From a virus, in the IMG/VR virus record IMGVR_UViG_3300025568_000021, positions 1 to 23,543 of that record: a stretch of DNA of 23,543 nucleotides; one strand, given 5' to 3'. The notes beneath the pieces were generated by a model, which saw only the letters and a list, made by a program, of their open reading frames with translations, had not been told where the DNA came from and ran no database searches. The position numbers were made by a program, and so were the translations under genes. Within the stretch, counting starts at the first letter, position 1. Every line of letters starts with the position of its first letter. Shown one piece after another: positions 1-6,996 of the stretch.

Positions 1-972
1 CTGGCGGCGATGGGCCAGGGGAAATACGACGGCACGACGAAGGACGGCAAGTGGACTGGCAAGATCAACCTCGACGAAGCGGCATTGTCGATTCCCCTGA
101 AGCGCAAGAAGCCGACGACTTACTTCGTCGATTCGATGAGCGACCTGTTCCACGATTCGGTTCCGTTCGAGTTCGTCGACAAGGTGTTTGCTGTGATGGC
201 CCTGTGCCCGCAACACACGTTTCAGGTGCTGACGAAACGAGCGGAACGGGCATACGAGTACCTGACTGTGCCGCCCCATCGCCAGGGAGTTGTTCTCGTG
301 GCAGCCAAGCGTCTTGGTGGCACGCACGCGCCGACCGCCTGGCCGTTGCCGAACGTCTGGCTGGGCGTCTCAGCCGAAGACCAGCAGCGGGCCGACGAGC
401 GAATCCCGTGGCTGCTCAAGACGCCGGCGGCGGTGCGGTTTGTGTCCGCCGAGCCGTTGCTGGGGCCGGTCAAGCTCCAGTCGTCGTGCACACTTGCCTG
501 CCAAAACCAACGGCAATGCGAACTTGATCCTGATAGCGGACACCGCATCATCCAAGATTCTACCGAGGGCGGCTTGTGGGTAGAGTGCGCGTGCTCTCGC
601 TTGGGCGGGCTCGACTGGGTGATCGTCGGCGGGGAGAGCGGGCCGCGGGCCCGGCCGATGCACCCGGACTGGCCCCGCTCGATCCGCGATCAATGCATCG
701 CGGCCGGGGTGTCGTTCTTTTTCAAACAGTGGGGCGAATGGGCGGCGTGCGAGTCGTGGCACGGTTTGGGGCCACGCGGTCGGCCGCCGCAGATATGCGT
801 CGGTCCCGACGGTGACACGGCCGGCGGATTCCTCGGCACGTTGGGCGATCAACGAAAGGCCGAGGGATGGGTCGCCAGGGAGCGGGTCGGCAAGAAGGCG
901 GCCGGCCGTGTGCTCGACGGGCGGACATGGGATCAATTTCCGGAGACGTCTTGTTGCCCCGACCAATGGTAG
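1..972 (+). CDS. DUF5131 (phage Gp37/Gp68 family) protein, 5' end cut by window
   Basis: The reading frame is open from base 1, so the N-terminus lies outside the window; the first ATG at 10 is probably internal. The visible part carries the family's usual blocks: YFVDSMSDLFHDSVP, a LTKRAERA stretch, LPNVWLGVSAEDQQRADERI, FVSAEPLLGPV, then WVIVGGESGPRARPMHPDW and a C-terminal FFFKQWGEW. Family members normally begin with a Cys-rich segment (CxxCYA type) that would be just upstream. DUF5131 proteins are common in phages and prophages; their biochemical role is not firmly established, although the Cys-rich start and barrel-like pattern have prompted a radical-SAM-like suggestion. A Cys-containing insertion (around residues 157-195 of the visible part) sits between the AEPLLGP and VIVGGESG blocks. 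The gene ends in TAG and is followed by a hairpin (996-1029), so it may close a transcription unit. Confidence 0.88.
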   Translation: MAAMGQGKYDGTTKDGKWTGKINLDEAALSIPLKRKKPTTYFVDSMSDLFHDSVPFEFVDKVFAVMALCPQHTFQVLTKRAERAYEYLTVPPHRQGVVLVAAKRLGGTHAPTAWPLPNVWLGVSAEDQQRADERIPWLLKTPAAVRFVSAEPLLGPVKLQSSCTLACQNQRQCELDPDSGHRIIQDSTEGGLWVECACSRLGGLDWVIVGGESGPRARPMHPDWPRSIRDQCIAAGVSFFFKQWGEWAACESWHGLGPRGRPPQICVGPDGDTAGGFLGTLGDQRKAEGWVARERVGKKAAGRVLDGRTWDQFPETSCCPDQW

Positions 973-995
973 TGGTACAGTTTGGCCGGATGTTA

Positions 996-1029
996 GGGGA
1001 ATCGCTAGGAATTCTAGCTAGATTTCCCC
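996..1029. repeat. Imperfect inverted repeat downstream of the DUF5131 gene
   Basis: GGGGAA at 996-1001 pairs with TTCCCC at 1024-1029, TC with GA, and GCTAG (1004-1008) with CTAGC (1014-1018), around a GAATT loop with small bulges. No T-tract follows, so it is a weak terminator candidate and could equally be an operator. The stretch 973-1286 contains no gene I can support; it holds this hairpin and the terminator-like hairpin at 1222-1246. Confidence 0.5.
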
Positions 1030-1221
1030 ACGCTCGATCTGGCCGCGAATGAATGTCGGCCATGGCCTCGGCAGCCTCTAACCTACGCTCCTGCAACGTC
1101 TTGCGCCGCTAGCAAGGTTGACGTTTTCCGGCCGGCTGCCTAGCATGGAAGACGTGCATTGCCAGAAAACCGCGTTGACCCCGTGAGCCACAAGCTCGCA
1201 GGCCGACTGGCGCAAAAACGC

Positions 1222-1246
1222 GCCGGCACCGCCTGCGGGCTTTTTT
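1222..1246 (+). terminator. Possible rho-independent terminator
   Basis: GCC and GGC, then GCA and TGC, can pair with one G-G mismatch around a CCGCC loop, followed directly by six T residues (1241-1246). It lies between the DUF5131 gene and the CsrA-like gene that starts at 1287. The stem is short and imperfect, so this is a moderate call. Confidence 0.4.
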
Positions 1247-1286
1247 CGTTGCCCCTGTACCGGGCCTCCAACGAAGGGCGGACGAC

Positions 1287-1496
1287 ATGCTGGTGCGGCG
1301 GGTGCGTCCCGGCGATGCGATTGAAGTGTCCGGCACGACGCTGGTCGTCGACTCAATCGGCCAGGGCTCGGCCGTGCTGTCGATTACCTGCCCGCCGGGC
1401 GTGCAGGCGCGGCACCGCCGCCAGGCGAAGCGGGCCGGGGCCAGGCAGGCTCCGCCCGAGTTGCTCGACGAGGGGCCCGACGAACCGACGCTGTAG
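1287..1496 (+). CDS. Divergent CsrA-like RNA-binding protein
   Basis: A 69-residue product beginning MLVRRVRPGDAIEVSGTTLV. It follows the CsrA pattern: MLV start, a basic residue near position 5, a Gly followed by an Ile-Val strand, a VVDSIGQG strand in place of CsrA's VxxIRG, then LSITCPPGV and a basic RR pair where CsrA has IEAPxxVxVHR. CsrA/RsmA dimers bind GGA motifs in mRNA leaders and modulate translation. The canonical IEAP and VHR motifs are altered, so RNA specificity may differ from that of the second copy at 2269. A GAAGGG run lies upstream of the ATG. The C-terminal half is Arg/Pro-rich and unlike CsrA. The assignment to the CsrA superfamily is inference from pattern. Confidence 0.6.
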   Translation: MLVRRVRPGDAIEVSGTTLVVDSIGQGSAVLSITCPPGVQARHRRQAKRAGARQAPPELLDEGPDEPTL

Positions 1497-1502
1497 AAAA
1501 TC

Positions 1503-1522
1503 GCCGCCCCGCTGCGGGCGGC
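1503..1522. terminator. Strong GC hairpin after the CsrA-like gene
   Basis: A perfect 7-bp stem, GCCGCCC (1503-1509) with GGGCGGC (1516-1522), around a 6-base loop, seven bases after the TAG at 1494-1496. There is no T-tract, so it may stabilise the mRNA 3' end rather than terminate. The rest of the gap to 1761 holds only low-complexity text (around 1671-1755: repeats of AATCTCG and ATTCAAGATT type). Confidence 0.45.
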
Positions 1523-1761
1523 CCTCTGCCCTGAAAAGCGGGCCTACCGATCCAGTGTGCCGCGCGGGCTGCCGCGTCTGGCCGCGGGGAGCAGAGATCG
1601 AGGCAAGCACCGTGATCCACCCATCACGTCTGCCCTCTGCCGCATCGCGGCCGCCCGCCCGACGCACGGGGGAATTTGGAATCTCGGATCTCGAATCTCG
1701 GGTCGACCGCCGGGCAGATCCCCAATCCAAAATTCAAGATTCAAGATCTCCCCATTGGTCC

Positions 1762-2196
1762 GTGCACGTGTTCTACGCGCTGGGCATCGGCCTGCTGGTC
1801 GCCACCGGCCGCTGGCACATCGCCGAGCAGGACCAGCGGATCCGCCAACTGACCGAGGAAGCCGCCATGGCCAAAGCCGCCCCCGTAAAGATCAGCAGGA
1901 AGGACGTCGAGCGATACGTCGAGCTGGAGGCCGAACGCAAGGAACTGTCGCGGCGCTCCGCGGACCTGAAGAAGACGCAGGACGAGATCGGCCAGCGGTT
2001 GACCGCCTACCTCAAGGCCGAGGCCGGCAAGGTCGGCGCCGCGGTCAAGTTCGGCTATCGCCTGGCCCTGAAGGCCCGCCAGATCGCCGTGCAGTGGAAA
2101 AAAGAATTCATCCGCGTCGCCGGCCAGGACGAAGCCGACCGCCTCTCGGCCGACGCCGGCACCAGCCACAGCCTGGAGGTCAGGCGGCTGGAATGA
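1762..2196 (+). CDS. Hypothetical protein with N-terminal hydrophobic segment and coiled coil
   Basis: I do not recognise a family. From the GTG at 1762 the product is 144 residues: a hydrophobic stretch (FYALGIGLLVATG, residues 4-16), then a charged helical region (RIRQLTEEAAM) and a long coiled coil (KDVERYVELEAERKELSRR onward) with a basic C-terminal half. An alternative start is the ATG at 1867 (MAKAAPVKISRK, 109 residues), which would remove the membrane segment. Neither start has a clear Shine-Dalgarno site. The open frame extends further upstream to 1159, but that part overlaps the CsrA-like gene and repetitive intergenic text and looks non-coding. It lies just before csrA, in the pre-lysis segment. 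Confidence 0.6.
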   Translation: MHVFYALGIGLLVATGRWHIAEQDQRIRQLTEEAAMAKAAPVKISRKDVERYVELEAERKELSRRSADLKKTQDEIGQRLTAYLKAEAGKVGAAVKFGYRLALKARQIAVQWKKEFIRVAGQDEADRLSADAGTSHSLEVRRLE

Positions 2197-2208
2197 CCAA
2201 GGCAAGAC

Positions 2209-2268
2209 GGCCGCCGCAGGCGGACCACCGTTTTTCATTTTCCCTTTTCCATTTGTCCTTTCCGTCCC
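2209..2268. repeat. Dispersed GC-palindrome plus pyrimidine tract, copy 1
   Basis: GGCCGCCGCAGGCGGACC (2209-2226) is followed by a tract of TTTTTCATTTTCCC type that runs to the csrA start codon. A second copy is at 17391-17448 before the portal gene (GGCCGCCGCCGGCGGACC followed by a TTCATTTTCCC tract). The pyrimidine part alone also occurs at 2777-2802 and 6452-6489. No Shine-Dalgarno site is present in it. Confidence 0.7.
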
Positions 2269-2481
2269 ATGCTCGTCCTGTCCCGCAAGAAAAACGAATC
2301 GATCGTCATCCGCGACGACATCACGATCACGATCGTCGAGATCCGCGGCGACAAGGTCCGGCTGGGCATCGAGGCCCCGCAGGAAGTTCCGGTCCACCGC
2401 CGGGAGGTGTACGACGCCATTGAAGCGGAAAAGCGGAAAGCGGAAAGCGGAAAGCCGGACGAAGCAGAAAGCCCAGCATGA
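2269..2481 (+). CDS. csrA: CsrA carbon storage regulator homologue
   Basis: A 70-residue protein with the complete CsrA signature: MLVLSRKKNESIVI at the N-terminus, then DDITITIVEIRGDKVRLGI, and EAPQEVPVHRREVY, which includes the Arg of the VHR RNA-binding motif. CsrA homodimers bind GGA-containing hairpins in mRNA leaders and block or alter translation. The tail (residues 52-70) is encoded by a tandem run of GCGGAAA units (2428-2457) and is charged, probably a disordered extension. The start codon is preceded by a pyrimidine-rich tract rather than a ribosome binding site. The stop overlaps the next start in an ATGA (2478-2481), which indicates translational coupling. In a phage it could redirect host mRNA use or tune late phage genes. 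Confidence 0.93.
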   Translation: MLVLSRKKNESIVIRDDITITIVEIRGDKVRLGIEAPQEVPVHRREVYDAIEAEKRKAESGKPDEAESPA

Positions 2482-2753
2482 GCATCACGCGCCAACAGCT
2501 CCGCCAGATCAATCGCCGCCGCTCGTGCACCGGCAAACAGGGCAAGCGGGCCCGCCGGCGGCGACGCGTGTTCGCCGAAGAAGTCGTCGCGGCCTACCGC
2601 GGCGGCCGGCTCGATCAACCCCAACGACAAAAACAACGCCCGCCCGCATGGATCCGCGAGCTGGTCAACTCAGATGGAACCGACGCGCAAGACGCCGCAC
2701 CGCCCTCGGCCAGGATGCAGCAGATCCTGACTGGAAGGAAGAACGACAACTGA
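2478..2753 (+). CDS. Small basic hypothetical protein
   Basis: A 91-residue product starting in the ATGA overlap with csrA. The first 30 residues are very basic (MSITRQQLRQINRRRSC, then KQGKRARRRRR), followed by a short helical stretch (FAEEVVAAYRGGRL), a Gln/Pro/Arg linker and a polar tail. No family is recognised. The basic N-terminus suggests nucleic acid binding, but nothing in the sequence proves it. Coupling to csrA makes co-expression likely. It is followed by the AAAATGAAAA / TTTTCATTTT inverted pair that starts the next intergenic element. Confidence 0.6.
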   Translation: MSITRQQLRQINRRRSCTGKQGKRARRRRRVFAEEVVAAYRGGRLDQPQRQKQRPPAWIRELVNSDGTDAQDAAPPSARMQQILTGRKNDN

Positions 2754-2802
2754 AAAATGAAAAGCGGCCGTTCCTCGTTTTTCATTTTCCCTTTTCCCTT
2801 TA
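2750..2802. repeat. Inverted A-rich/T-rich intergenic element
   Basis: A GAAAAATGAAAAG arm (about 2753-2765) faces a GTTTTTCATTTTC arm (2777-2789) across a short GC-rich loop, followed by CCTTTTCCCTTTAATC. The element belongs to the same family as the tracts at 2230-2268, 6452-6489 and 17411-17448. The fold could act as a terminator or processing site. Confidence 0.55.
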
Positions 2803-2874
2803 ATCCGTCTTTTCCTGCTCGGCTCCCTGGTGGCCCAGGTCCCCGCCGCCAACGGGGCCGGGCGTCGGATCGCG

Positions 2875-3495
2875 ATGACCCCCAGCCAGTTTTACTTTAC
2901 GCCGCAGGAAGCCGCCGCCTCGATCAAGGACGGCGACGTCCTGCTCTTCGAAGGACGCCGGCTGTTCTCCTGGGGCATCAAGCTGGCGACGCGCTCCAGG
3001 TACAGCCACGTCGCGATCGCGGCCCACGTTGACTTCGTGGACGACCAGCCGCCGATCCTCTGCGTGCTCGAGGCGCTCGAAGGCGTCGGCGTTCGCATGT
3101 ACCCGTTCTGCCGGTACATGCTCAACTGCGAAAACGAGCAGTGCCCCGTCCACTGGTTCACGATCAATGAGACCTGGGCGCCGAAGATCGACCGGCAGGC
3201 CGTGGTGCGGTACGCGGTCAAGATGCAGGGCTTTCCCTATGCCCCCTGGTGGCAATTCGCCATCGGTGCGTCGTGGATCTGGAAGCAGATTCGCAAGCTG
3301 CGGGGCGAGCCGCTGACCGCCCCGGGCGAGTGGTTTCACTGCTCGCGGCTGGTGATGCAGGCCCTGCAAGATGCCGGATACGACGGCGAGGAAGTCGAGA
3401 CGGTGCCGCCCGGCATGGTTTCCCCCGGCTGGGTTTCGGAGTTGCGTTGCCTCCGCCAGGTCGGGCAGATCGGACACTGGAGGGTGGCCCGATGA
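2875..3495 (+). CDS. Permuted papain-fold (YiiX/NlpC-P60-like) cysteine hydrolase, probable lysis enzyme
   Basis: A 206-residue protein from ATG 2875; a GTG at 2830 in the same frame would add 15 residues. The pattern is that of permuted NlpC/P60-type enzymes: DGDVLLFEG near the N-terminus, a catalytic-type His in SRYSHVAIAA, then further on AVKMQGFPYAPWW, and the candidate catalytic Cys in EWFHCSRLVMQAL followed by a PPGMVSPGWVSE loop. Members cleave peptide or acyl-amide bonds in cell walls or related substrates. The clustering with membrane proteins downstream suggests a role as endolysin or wall-remodelling enzyme. There is no signal peptide from ATG 2875, so release would need a holin. 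The stop overlaps the next ATG (ATGA, 3492-3495). Confidence 0.72.
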   Translation: MTPSQFYFTPQEAAASIKDGDVLLFEGRRLFSWGIKLATRSRYSHVAIAAHVDFVDDQPPILCVLEALEGVGVRMYPFCRYMLNCENEQCPVHWFTINETWAPKIDRQAVVRYAVKMQGFPYAPWWQFAIGASWIWKQIRKLRGEPLTAPGEWFHCSRLVMQALQDAGYDGEEVETVPPGMVSPGWVSELRCLRQVGQIGHWRVAR

Positions 3496-3884
3496 AATAT
3501 CTCACGTGGACCCAATCCGCCGTCCTGATCGTGGTCAGCGTCTGCCTGGCTTTCAGCGGGAGAACCATCAGCTCGCTTCGTTCGGAGCGTGAAGAGCTTC
3601 GCTCCGAATTGAAACGTGCGGATCGTCCAGTCGGAGCAAAAAGGCTCGATCTGCCAAATCATCCGGTTGTTGTGATGGATAGCGATGGATGGTATTGGGC
3701 GGACCAGAGGCAGCGGTGGGGGCAGCAGGCGTGCAGCGAGTGCCATGGCGACACTTGGTCCTGTTCGTCTGGGTGGGCAGTCACGGACAGGATGGAGTGG
3801 GTCGGAACCGATGGCGTCTTGCGACCTCGAAATCCGGGGCGAGTCACCCATGAAGTTGCGTTCACGGAAGGCCGCTCGGATTGA
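3492..3884 (+). CDS. Single-pass membrane protein, spanin- or holin-accessory-like
   Basis: A 130-residue product translationally coupled to the hydrolase upstream. Residues 5-20 (TWTQSAVLIVVSVCLAF) form one membrane segment, followed by a short coiled coil (ISSLRSEREELRSELKR) in the layout of an inner-membrane spanin. The C-terminal half contains a Cys-rich patch (ACSECHGDTWSC), which could bind metal or form disulfides, and a DGWYWADQRQRW stretch. No family is recognised with certainty. The role in lysis is inferred from position between two peptidases and from topology. Confidence 0.6.
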   Translation: MKYLTWTQSAVLIVVSVCLAFSGRTISSLRSEREELRSELKRADRPVGAKRLDLPNHPVVVMDSDGWYWADQRQRWGQQACSECHGDTWSCSSGWAVTDRMEWVGTDGVLRPRNPGRVTHEVAFTEGRSD

Positions 3885-3908
3885 TACGCCTTCGACGGAG
3901 GAACCAAA

Positions 3909-4580
3909 ATGAAATCGCTGCTGATCGTAATCGCCGTTGCTGTTGGAATCGTCATTGCCGCCACGGGCTGCGAATCGCCGCGTGACATCGCCAAGCGGAA
4001 GGCCAAGGAAGCGGCCGTCAAGCTGCTGCGGGAGCGAGCCAAGAAGCTGCTGCGGGAGCAGCCGGCCAAGCAACTGCAGCCGGCCTTCGTCACACCCGCT
4101 TGCACGCCCGGAGGCCACTGCCCGCACTGCCAACTCTACGGCCTGGCGGACGTGCCCCAGAACCGTCGCCACCACAACTACGGCGGCGGCTCCTGCGTGT
4201 TCGCCGGGATCGCCAACGTGATGGAGGTGTTTGGTCGGAGCGACGCCGCGGACTACCTGACGCATCGCTACAGCGGGGGCGAATACGCTGGCGGTTTGAA
4301 CGCCAAGCTCGACGAGCTGGGATGGGACTACGTCACAATCACCAACGGGGATGAGCGCGTACTCGATTGGTGCGACCGCACCGGCCGCGGCGCGGGGGTG
4401 ACGTTCAAGGCAAACCACTTTTGCAGCTTCCTAGGCTGGGAAAACGGCTACGCCGTGATCCTCGACAGCAACCATACCGACGTCTACGAGTTTTACCCAC
4501 GCGAGGAGTTCCTGGCTCGCTGGAGAAGTTACGGCGGCTGGGCCACAGCGATTGTGGCTACGCCGCTACCCAACCTTTGA
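3909..4580 (+). CDS. Lipoprotein with papain/C39-like cysteine peptidase domain
   Basis: A 223-residue protein with a good GGAGG site before the ATG. The N-terminus is a lipoprotein signal (MKSLLIVIAVAVGIVIAATGC, lipobox Cys at 21), then a basic helix (IAKRKAKEAAVKLLRERAKK) and a mature domain. The mature domain has a candidate catalytic Cys in GGGSCVFAGIANVMEVFG (about residue 97), a candidate His in KANHFCSFLGW (about 175) and an Asn/Asp in YAVILDSNHTD, the order expected for papain-like C39 peptidases. A PACTPGGHCPHC motif precedes the domain. Envelope anchoring points to a peptidoglycan or protein substrate in the periplasm. It may be a second lysis enzyme or a superinfection-exclusion lipoprotein. 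Confidence 0.65.
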   Translation: MKSLLIVIAVAVGIVIAATGCESPRDIAKRKAKEAAVKLLRERAKKLLREQPAKQLQPAFVTPACTPGGHCPHCQLYGLADVPQNRRHHNYGGGSCVFAGIANVMEVFGRSDAADYLTHRYSGGEYAGGLNAKLDELGWDYVTITNGDERVLDWCDRTGRGAGVTFKANHFCSFLGWENGYAVILDSNHTDVYEFYPREEFLARWRSYGGWATAIVATPLPNL

Positions 4581-4652
4581 GCCAAGTATAGTTCCCACCC
4601 CAAATTCCAAAACGCCCAACCCACCTTTCATTTTTTTCCAAGGAGAACCGAA

Positions 4653-5411
4653 ATGCTCCCCCTACTGAAAAGTTGGCACCTGTGGGAGGCGGTCCTGGCC
4701 GCCATTACGTTCGCGGCCAGCGTGTTCGCGTCGGCCAGCAGCCATGGCGGGATCCGCCAGCGGGTTTCGGTCGACCAGTTGCCCGAGGACGGCAACCTGC
4801 CCTACCTGATGGTATTCACGCACGACGAGCCGACCGAGCGCGACCAGTGGGCGCTGGACTGCGTCAGCGTCGCCGCCGAGGGGCACGACGTCCGCTACAT
4901 CCACCTGACGCCGAAGCATCCGCGGTTTGCCGACTACGCGCCCCACCACTGCAATGACCTGCCCTGCATCCTGACGCTCGACGCAGAGGCGACGCAAGTG
5001 CTCTCGGTGCTGCGGGGCAGTCACATGCCCAGCGATCCGATCACCATGGTGAACCTGATCAAGATCGACGAAAACGAAAGCGCGACGGAACTCAAGGGCC
5101 GCCTGTTCGCCCCCAGTCAACCTCCGTATTGGCTCCGGCCGTGGAAGTGGGGGCGTCGACCATGCCCGCAACCGGCGCCTTCGCCGGGCCCGAGCCCTTC
5201 GCCGTTGCCGCCGGTTAACGTGAATGTCCCGCCGGCCCCCGACGCGGCGCTGCAGGCGCGGCTGCTGGAGTTGGAGGCGGCGAAGCTCGAAGACCAGGTG
5301 CAACCGAGCGAGGGCAACAACACGCTGGCCTTGATCCTGACCGGACTGGCCGGACTGTTCGGCGGAGCCGGCGGAGCGGGGATTCAGTGGAAGAAAAGTT
5401 TGACATCGTAG
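4653..5411 (+). CDS. Membrane-anchored protein with Pro-rich linker, unknown function
   Basis: A 252-residue product with AAGGAG upstream of the ATG. There is an N-terminal hydrophobic segment (LWEAVLAAITFAASVFASA), which may be a signal anchor. A globular part (about 35-150) with alternating strand and helix pattern (LPYLMVFTHDEPTERDQW, DVRYIHLTPKHP, LPCILTLDAEATQVL) loosely recalls a thioredoxin-like fold, but no CxxC is present. A Pro-rich linker (PAPSPGPSPSPLPPV) follows, then a coiled segment and a C-terminal hydrophobic Gly-rich stretch (ALILTGLAGLFGGAGGAG). Both ends can therefore contact the membrane. I do not recognise the family; placement within the lysis-like block is the only functional hint. 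Confidence 0.6.
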   Translation: MLPLLKSWHLWEAVLAAITFAASVFASASSHGGIRQRVSVDQLPEDGNLPYLMVFTHDEPTERDQWALDCVSVAAEGHDVRYIHLTPKHPRFADYAPHHCNDLPCILTLDAEATQVLSVLRGSHMPSDPITMVNLIKIDENESATELKGRLFAPSQPPYWLRPWKWGRRPCPQPAPSPGPSPSPLPPVNVNVPPAPDAALQARLLELEAAKLEDQVQPSEGNNTLALILTGLAGLFGGAGGAGIQWKKSLTS

Positions 5412-5467
5412 GTCGCCGCACCGTGCGGGCGGCTTAGTTCGCTTTGATTTTTCTGGAGGACATAAGC

Positions 5468-5971
5468 ATGGACGGTTGGCAGATTTCAACGATCGTGGCG
5501 ACACTCGTTGCCGCCGGCTTCGGCGGAGCCTGGCTGTTTCGCAAGGGGACCGGCCTGGAACACCTGCGTAAGGAAATTCAGGTGATCTCGACGCACGCCA
5601 GGGCCCACGGCTGGGAGATTTTGGCGGACATCCTCGACTCGATCATCGTGCGCGACTACTCGACGGCAATCGCCAATGTGAAAGAGCTGTTCAAGTTGCT
5701 GGTGGACACCGAAAAGCGGAACGCTCACTTCAGCGCGATCTACGTGAAGGCCGTCAAGGAGGAAATGAAGGACCCCGAACAGGCGGCCAAATACGTGGCG
5801 ATGGTCGACGAGTACAAGCTCGTCGTGGAAGCCAAGAAAAAGGAACAGGCGGCCATCGACGAGGCCAAGGCCAAACAGCAAGCCGCCACCATCGCAGCGG
5901 CTGTCCCCGCGGTGGCAAAAGCGGCGGCCGACGCTGCCGTGGCGGCGACCAAGGTTGCTGCTGTCGCGTAG
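5468..5971 (+). CDS. Holin-like one-TM protein with long helical Ala-rich tail
   Basis: The ATG at 5468 is chosen because GGAGGA lies seven bases upstream; an upstream ATG at 5444 in frame lacks one. The 167-residue product has a membrane segment near the N-terminus (STIVATLVAAGFGGAWLF), a helical middle (EILADILDSIIVRDYS, ELFKLLVDTEKR), and a highly charged coiled coil (VEAKKKEQAAIDEAKAKQQ) ending in an Ala/Val repeat region (AAAVPAVAKAAADAAVAAT). Small membrane proteins of this kind next to lysins are often holins or tail-associated scaffolds. No named family is recognised. Confidence 0.6.
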   Translation: MDGWQISTIVATLVAAGFGGAWLFRKGTGLEHLRKEIQVISTHARAHGWEILADILDSIIVRDYSTAIANVKELFKLLVDTEKRNAHFSAIYVKAVKEEMKDPEQAAKYVAMVDEYKLVVEAKKKEQAAIDEAKAKQQAATIAAAVPAVAKAAADAAVAATKVAAVA

Positions 5972-6070
5972 CCTCGTTTGTCCTCCAGGCGAGGCCAAAG
6001 GCCGCCGGCTGGGCGACTGGCCGGCGGCCGAATACATAATGCGCGAATCCCAGCGCCGATTGGAGACCGA

Positions 6071-6367
6071 ATGAAAATCGAAGCCGTTGCCATGGTCCTG
6101 CCGGCCGTCGGTCTGGCCAACGTGCTGCAGGACGGCGGCTGGGCCACGGTCTCGAACCTGAGCGCCAGCGGACTGCTGTGCTGGTATCTCTGGTATACCG
6201 TCGCGCGGGTCATGCCGCGGGTGATGAAGGCCCACCAGCAGACGATCAGCGAGCTGACCGAGCACTACGAGACGGTGCTCAACAAGCGCGACGACCAACT
6301 GGCCAAGCTGACCGAGGTCATCCGTGGGCTGGCCTGCCACGGCCAGGACCGCGTCTCCGGCCTGTGA
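6071..6367 (+). CDS. Small membrane protein with C-terminal coiled coil (holin/spanin-like)
   Basis: The ATG at 6071 has GGAG nearby (GGAGACCGAATG). The 98-residue product has a moderately hydrophobic N-terminus (VAMVLPAVGLANVL), a clear membrane segment (SASGLLCWYLWYTVARVM, about 38-55), then a cytoplasmic-type coiled coil (HQQTISELTEHYETVLNKRDDQLAKLTEVI). The layout matches BhlA/holin-like and Rz-like phage proteins, though sequence recognition is weak. It ends the lysis-like block before the repeat at 6421-6489. Confidence 0.58.
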   Translation: MKIEAVAMVLPAVGLANVLQDGGWATVSNLSASGLLCWYLWYTVARVMPRVMKAHQQTISELTEHYETVLNKRDDQLAKLTEVIRGLACHGQDRVSGL

Positions 6368-6420
6368 GTGAAGCGGAGAGCGAAACAGCGCGAGGCGGGA
6401 CCAAGTTTCAATGACCACTA

Positions 6421-6489
6421 ACACAGCCCCCAGCCCCTGACCCCCCTCGCCGTTTTTCATTTTTCATTTTCCCTTTTGCTTTCCGTCAC
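6421..6489. repeat. CAGCCCC element followed by pyrimidine tract
   Basis: ACAGCCCCCAGCCCCTGACC (6422-6441) matches the C-rich elements at 17113-17141 and 21480-21511. The stretch 6452-6489 is a TTTTTCATTTTTCATTTTCC tract ending in CTTTCCGTCAC at the acetyltransferase ATG, nearly the same as the sequence before csrA (CTTTCCGTCCC then ATG). Confidence 0.65.
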
Positions 6490-6996
6490 ATGCTGCTGTC
6501 TGAAACCATCCGCATCGACCTGGCCCCGCTGGAGCGGCGGGACTGCGCGCGGGCGGCCCGGATCGACTGGGCGGCGTTTGGCGGGCTGCCGCACGGGGAT
6601 CCTTGGACGCAGCGAGATTACGACGGGGTCTGCCGCCGCAACGTCGGCCGCTGGGCGGTGCGGGCCTATTGGGGCGACAGCATGTTCGGGGTGCTGGTCT
6701 GGCTGTCGGCCGATCGGCACTACGAGTTGCTGCGGCTGGCGGTCGATCCGACCTGGCAGCGGCTGGGCGTGGGGGAGCTGCTGCTCGCCCACCTGGCCAA
6801 GCAGCCCTGCTATCGCACGCTCGGGGCCTCGATTCCCGAGCAGTGGACCGGGGCGGCCTTGTTGTTGCGCGCGGTGGGTTTTAGCGGCCGGCTGGTGCGG
6901 GGGGAGTTCGGCCGCGACGACGGTTATCGGTTTGTCTATACCTCGCGCCGCTGGCGGCGGCGAAGCAACACAAGGGAGAAAAATAATGGACGATAG
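6490..6996 (+). CDS. GNAT family N-acetyltransferase
   Basis: A 168-residue protein with the GNAT layout. A strand pair (WAVRAYWGDSMFGVLVWLS) precedes motif A, LLRLAVDPTWQRLGVGELLL at about 80-99, in which QRLGVG is the acetyl-CoA pyrophosphate-binding loop. A helix and the motif B region (GAALLLRAVGFSGRLVRGEF) follow, then a YRFVYTSRRW end. The spacing resembles RimI-type enzymes that acetylate protein N-termini or small molecules, but the substrate is unknown. No Shine-Dalgarno site is visible; the pyrimidine tract abuts the ATG. Its last 11 bases overlap the start of the next gene. Phage acetyltransferases may modify host proteins or defence factors. Confidence 0.82.
   Translation: MLLSETIRIDLAPLERRDCARAARIDWAAFGGLPHGDPWTQRDYDGVCRRNVGRWAVRAYWGDSMFGVLVWLSADRHYELLRLAVDPTWQRLGVGELLLAHLAKQPCYRTLGASIPEQWTGAALLLRAVGFSGRLVRGEFGRDDGYRFVYTSRRWRRRSNTREKNNGR

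Noticed and set aside
1159-1761. Upstream extension of the frame that ends at 2196
   Set aside because: It overlaps the CsrA-like gene and runs through repetitive intergenic text; residues look like translated non-coding sequence. Only the part from 1762 is kept.
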